A stretch of DNA of 8,885 nucleotides from assembly GCA_964402955.1 (NCBI GenBank), contig CAYOEZ010000203.1, positions 1-8,885 on the forward strand, in the 5' to 3' direction. Below are positions 6,425 through 8,885 of this stretch, one piece after another. The stretch is from CAYOEZ01 sp964402955. Lineage in GTDB: Bacteria > Chloroflexota > DTOL01 > DAOUCN01. Positions within the stretch are counted from its first letter, which is position 1. Each line of letters opens with the position of its first letter. Under the pieces are notes generated by a model. The model ran no database searches. It was not told where the DNA came from and saw nothing but the letters and a program-made list of their open reading frames with translations. A program made the translations under genes and the position numbers.

Positions 6425-6435
6425 AGGAGATCACA
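6418..6435 (+). promoter_or_regulatory. Ribosome-binding element, copy 2
   Basis: TGACTGAAGGAGATCACA differs from the element at 3778-3795 at one of 18 positions. It overlaps the stop of the serine hydrolase gene (TGA 6422-6424) and supplies AAGGAG at 6424-6429, nine bases before ATG 6439. The single change weakens the flanking inverted repeat (TGAC against ATCA). Confidence 0.55.
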
Positions 6436-6438
6436 ATC

Positions 6439-7563
6439 ATGGCTCTCAAGATAGCTGTTGTTGGCTTGCGCGGCATCGGCAACACGCATTGCCAGTCGCA
6501 TAGCAAAGATCCCTTGGCGAAACTGGTTGCCGTCTGCGACGTGGTCAAAGAACGCGCCGATACGGCCGCGCAGAAGTACGGCGCACGGGCCTATTACAAC
6601 GTAGCTGAGTTGCTCCGGAACGAAGAGATAGATATTCTGGACGTCACGACTGGCGGCTACGACAACGGAAGCTGGCACTTCGAGCCGGCCATGCAGGGAC
6701 TCGAGGCGGGCAAGCACGTCATGGTCGAGAAGCCGCTCTCCAATGAGATCAGCGAAGCGCGGCAACTGGTGGCCACGGCCGCAGCAAAGAACCTCTACCT
6801 CGGCTGCAACCTGAACCACTACTTCACGCCGGTGGCCGACCGGGCCAAGAAATACCTGGCCGACGGCCAGATGGGCGAGCTTGTCTACTGCCTGCACAAG
6901 ATGGGCTTCAATGGTGGAGAGGCCGGCTACGCGCCCGCCACATCCACCAGAGTCAAAGACCTGCCCTACTTCCACCTGCGGGCGTTCCTGTCGCATCCCT
7001 TCGCCGACATGCGCTACTTCTGCGGCGACATCACTCACGTGCAGGCCTTCGTCGATCGCCCCGGCTTCCGCCGCAGCGCCGGCGACCTGATGCTCTCCAT
7101 CGCCAGCATCCATGTGCGCTTCGCCAATGGCGCCGTCGGGTACCTGCTCAGCCAGCGCGGCGACGCCACCTATGGTCTGGGCGGGTGGTGGAGTCTTGAA
7201 GTGGCCGGTACAAAGGGCACCTTCTGCATCGAGAACTGCATCGAGAAAGTGACCTACTGGCCGGCGCGTGGCTCGGCGGGGTCGGTGGCCGTCGGCAGTG
7301 GGCCGGGCGTCACTTCGCAGCCAACCGTGACCGAGTCGGGCATCACCGACTTCTCGCAGACCTTCCCGATACGCCTGCATGCGTTCCTGGAAGACGTCAC
7401 CAATAAGGTTCCGCGCGAGAAGGTGCGCGGATCGGGGCGCGACGCGCTGGCCGCCGCTGAATACGTGCACGCCGTCATCCAGTCCTACGAGCAGGGCGGC
7501 ATTCTGGCGCGACCGCACGCGCTGCCGCCGCTCCACGGCGACCCCAGCGCCATGCTGGAATAA
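6439..7563 (+). CDS. Gfo/Idh/MocA-family NAD(P)-dependent oxidoreductase, first copy
   Basis: A 374-residue dehydrogenase of the glucose-fructose oxidoreductase/inositol dehydrogenase family, which oxidises or reduces hydroxyls of sugars, cyclitols and their derivatives. The N-terminal Rossmann fold has G9-L-R-G12-I-G14, with Asp34 at the end of the second strand (favouring NAD). The family lysine motif is Glu97-Lys98-Pro99 in HVMVEKPLSNE. The substrate domain contains LNHYFTP (125-131) and LSHPFADMRYFCGD. In the latter the usual H-x-x-D reads P-F-A-D, with His186 one residue earlier, a deviation at the usual catalytic His. It starts 14 bases after the serine hydrolase with a good Shine-Dalgarno sequence. 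A second member of the family begins at 8382, with about 47% identity by eye over 150 residues, so the two may act on successive or alternative intermediates, or form a mixed complex. Substrate unknown. Confidence 0.93.
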   Translation: MALKIAVVGLRGIGNTHCQSHSKDPLAKLVAVCDVVKERADTAAQKYGARAYYNVAELLRNEEIDILDVTTGGYDNGSWHFEPAMQGLEAGKHVMVEKPLSNEISEARQLVATAAAKNLYLGCNLNHYFTPVADRAKKYLADGQMGELVYCLHKMGFNGGEAGYAPATSTRVKDLPYFHLRAFLSHPFADMRYFCGDITHVQAFVDRPGFRRSAGDLMLSIASIHVRFANGAVGYLLSQRGDATYGLGGWWSLEVAGTKGTFCIENCIEKVTYWPARGSAGSVAVGSGPGVTSQPTVTESGITDFSQTFPIRLHAFLEDVTNKVPREKVRGSGRDALAAAEYVHAVIQSYEQGGILARPHALPPLHGDPSAMLE

Positions 7564-7602
7564 GCATGCGGCGCAACCACACAAAGAGGTGAACGGACCA
7601 CT

Positions 7603-8328
7603 ATGAGTTTGATAACGATCATCGGCCGCGGCCATTCGGGCACGCGGGCCATGTCGCACACGCTGTCGTGCAGCGGCGTGTTCATGGGCGAGCCGCTCAA
7701 CAAGTCGAACGATCTTCTGCCGCCGCAGGCCATGTACGATGCCTGCCGCGTCTTCGCTCGGTACGTGACGTGGAAGGGTGGGCTGGAATGGGATTGGAGC
7801 GCCGCCAACGGCATGGAGATTCCGGTCGAGTTCGCTGATCTCATCCAGGAGTATCTGATCACGGTGCGCCAGAGCACAGCGCAGCACAAGGGCTGGAAGA
7901 TTCCAGAGACAACCCTGTGCTTTCCCTGGATTCAGCGCATGTTTCCCGACATCAAGTACATCTTCTGGATTCGCAATCCACGTGATTGCATCCTGGGCAG
8001 ACACCTGACGGACAACATGACCGATTTCGGCATCCAGTATGCGCCGACCGAGGACGAGCGTCTGCGCCGCGCCGTATCCTGGATGTACCAGTACAAGCTG
8101 GTGAAGGCCGCGCCCCGGCCAAAGTATTGGATCGAGGTGCGCCTCGAAGACTTCGTCTTGAAACAGGAAGAGACACTCACCTGTCTGGAGGAGTTCCTGG
8201 GCATCGAGCTCGCCCGCATCGAGGTCAACCCCCAGGCCGTGGGGCGCTATAAGCTGGACGAAGGTGTGAGCTACTACGACTTTCTCGAGCCGGCCATGCG
8301 CGAGTATGGCTATGAGATACCATCGTAG
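7603..8328 (+). CDS. PAPS-dependent sulfotransferase-family protein
   Basis: A 241-residue P-loop protein resembling bacterial sulfotransferases, which move sulfate from PAPS to a hydroxyl or amine. The 5'-phosphosulfate loop is at residues 6-16 (IIGRGHSGTRA, with the G-x-x-x-S-G-T-x pattern). The region that binds the 3'-phosphate is near 119-134 (YIFWIRNPRDCILGRH). In typical members R-N-P-R-D is followed about four residues later by Ser; here that position is Gly132. GWKIPETTLCFPWIQRMFPD (97-116) and RLEDFVLKQEETL also suit the family. ATG 7603 has AGAGGT at 7585-7590 as a rather distant ribosome-binding site. It sits 39 bases after the first dehydrogenase and 53 bases before the second, on the same strand, so it belongs to the cluster. 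No membrane segment is seen. Family is likely; another P-loop kinase-like activity is the main alternative. Confidence 0.8.
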   Translation: MSLITIIGRGHSGTRAMSHTLSCSGVFMGEPLNKSNDLLPPQAMYDACRVFARYVTWKGGLEWDWSAANGMEIPVEFADLIQEYLITVRQSTAQHKGWKIPETTLCFPWIQRMFPDIKYIFWIRNPRDCILGRHLTDNMTDFGIQYAPTEDERLRRAVSWMYQYKLVKAAPRPKYWIEVRLEDFVLKQEETLTCLEEFLGIELARIEVNPQAVGRYKLDEGVSYYDFLEPAMREYGYEIPS

Positions 8329-8336
8329 GATGTAGG

Positions 8337-8354
8337 TTGGGCATCCTTGCCCGA
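8337..8354. other. Small hairpin between the sulfotransferase and the second dehydrogenase
   Basis: TTGGGCA (8337-8343) and TGCCCGA (8348-8354) form a 7-pair stem, including one G-U pair in RNA, around a TCCT loop. No T-run follows, so it is not a classical intrinsic terminator. It could act as a stability element, a weak attenuator, or be a fragment of a dispersed repeat. Confidence 0.45.
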
Positions 8355-8381
8355 TGGGATGATAAAACTGGAGACACTGCA

Positions 8382-8885
8382 ATGCTGAGAGTTTGTGTGA
8401 TTGGCATGGGGCCGATTGGCAACCTCCACTGTGATATGTACAAAGGCGACGCGCTGGCCCGGCTGGTTGGCGTGTGCGACATCCGCCGCGAGCGCGCTGA
8501 CGCCGCGGCGGCGCGCCTTGGCGTGCCTTCCTTCTACGAGGCGCAGACGATGCTCGACGCGCTCAAGCCTGACCTAGTCAGCGTTACCACCGGCGGGTAC
8601 GAGTATGGCAGCGACCATTATGAGCCGACGATGCAGGCGCTTGACGCGGGCTGCCACGTGCTGGGTGAGAAGCCAATCTGTAATGAGATCGCCAAGGCGG
8701 AGGCCATGGTCGCCAAAGCAAGGGAAAAGAAGCTCTGTTACGGCATCAACCTGAACCACCGTTTCACGCCGGCGGCGCGCCTGGCCAAACGCTGGCAGAA
8801 TGACGGGCGCATCGGCCACCTGCTCTTCTGCAACATGAGCATGTGGATCAAGAACCCGGCGGAAAGCTCGCCCTACTTCCAGATC
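8382..8885 (+). CDS. Gfo/Idh/MocA-family oxidoreductase, second copy (partial, runs off window)
   Basis: The N-terminal 168 residues of a second dehydrogenase of the same family; the frame stays open to the right edge. The nucleotide-binding motif is VIGMGPIGNLH at about residues 5-15, with VCDIRRERAD placing an Asp at the end of strand two, again favouring NAD. The family lysine motif reads HVLGEKPICNEI, and LNHRFTP matches the first copy's LNHYFTP. Both copies share VTTGGY and the EPxMQxLxAG pattern, and overall identity to the copy at 6439 is about 47% by eye, so this looks like an old duplication or two related pathway enzymes. ATG 8382 has GGAG at 8370-8373 eight bases upstream. The catalytic His/Asp region lies outside the window. 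Confidence 0.92.
   Translation, partial: MLRVCVIGMGPIGNLHCDMYKGDALARLVGVCDIRRERADAAAARLGVPSFYEAQTMLDALKPDLVSVTTGGYEYGSDHYEPTMQALDAGCHVLGEKPICNEIAKAEAMVAKAREKKLCYGINLNHRFTPAARLAKRWQNDGRIGHLLFCNMSMWIKNPAESSPYFQI

Noticed and set aside
6406..8382. A very long open frame (658 codons) on the minus strand, opposite the first dehydrogenase and the sulfotransferase.
   Set aside because: It mirrors two well-supported plus-strand genes and the spacer between them, has no recognisable domain, and its composition (many Ala, Arg, Val, His) is that expected for the antisense of GC-rich codons.

Overview
The window reads as a GC-rich bacterial chromosome segment in which every supported gene lies on the + strand. 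The large carbamoyl-phosphate synthase subunit, the DUF433/DUF5615 and HigBA toxin-antitoxin modules, and a LacI-controlled cluster with a sulfatase-like hydrolase and Gfo/Idh dehydrogenases fit a Chloroflexota-like organism. That placement is an impression from gene content and style, not a measurement.

Layout. (1) Positions 1-1226 hold the 3' part of carB (pyrimidine and arginine biosynthesis), a housekeeping gene. (2) Positions 1227-2545 hold a small toxin-antitoxin island, by eye less GC-rich than its flanks. It has a DUF433 antitoxin-like gene, a DUF5615 PIN-like toxin cut to about half its usual length, and a complete HigB toxin / HigA antitoxin pair. Good sigma70-type promoters (17-bp spacers) sit before DUF433 and before higB; the second one almost coincides with the TTG start of higB. 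(3) Positions 2546-2711 are a regulatory interval with a near-consensus promoter (TTGACA-17-TATACT) and a 26-bp inverted repeat over the predicted transcription start. (4) From 2712 to the window end runs a tightly packed cluster: LacI-family regulator, sulfatase-superfamily hydrolase lacking the formylglycine Cys/Ser, beta-lactamase/esterase-like serine hydrolase, Gfo/Idh dehydrogenase, PAPS-type sulfotransferase, and a second Gfo/Idh dehydrogenase that runs off the end.

How the genes may work together. Cluster gaps run from a 1-base overlap to 53 bases and most genes have Shine-Dalgarno sequences, so a single LacI-governed transcript is plausible. The content (regulator, two hydrolases, two sugar-type dehydrogenases) looks like carbohydrate or glycoconjugate metabolism. 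A sulfotransferase in the same unit as a sulfatase-fold enzyme that cannot form formylglycine is the most unusual combination here. An 18-base element with the Shine-Dalgarno core occurs almost unchanged before the sulfatase-like gene and before the first dehydrogenase. In the first copy the ribosome-binding core lies in the loop of a short inverted repeat. No RNA gene, insertion sequence, CRISPR array or classical intrinsic terminator was found, and no stretch over 300 bases lacks a gene.
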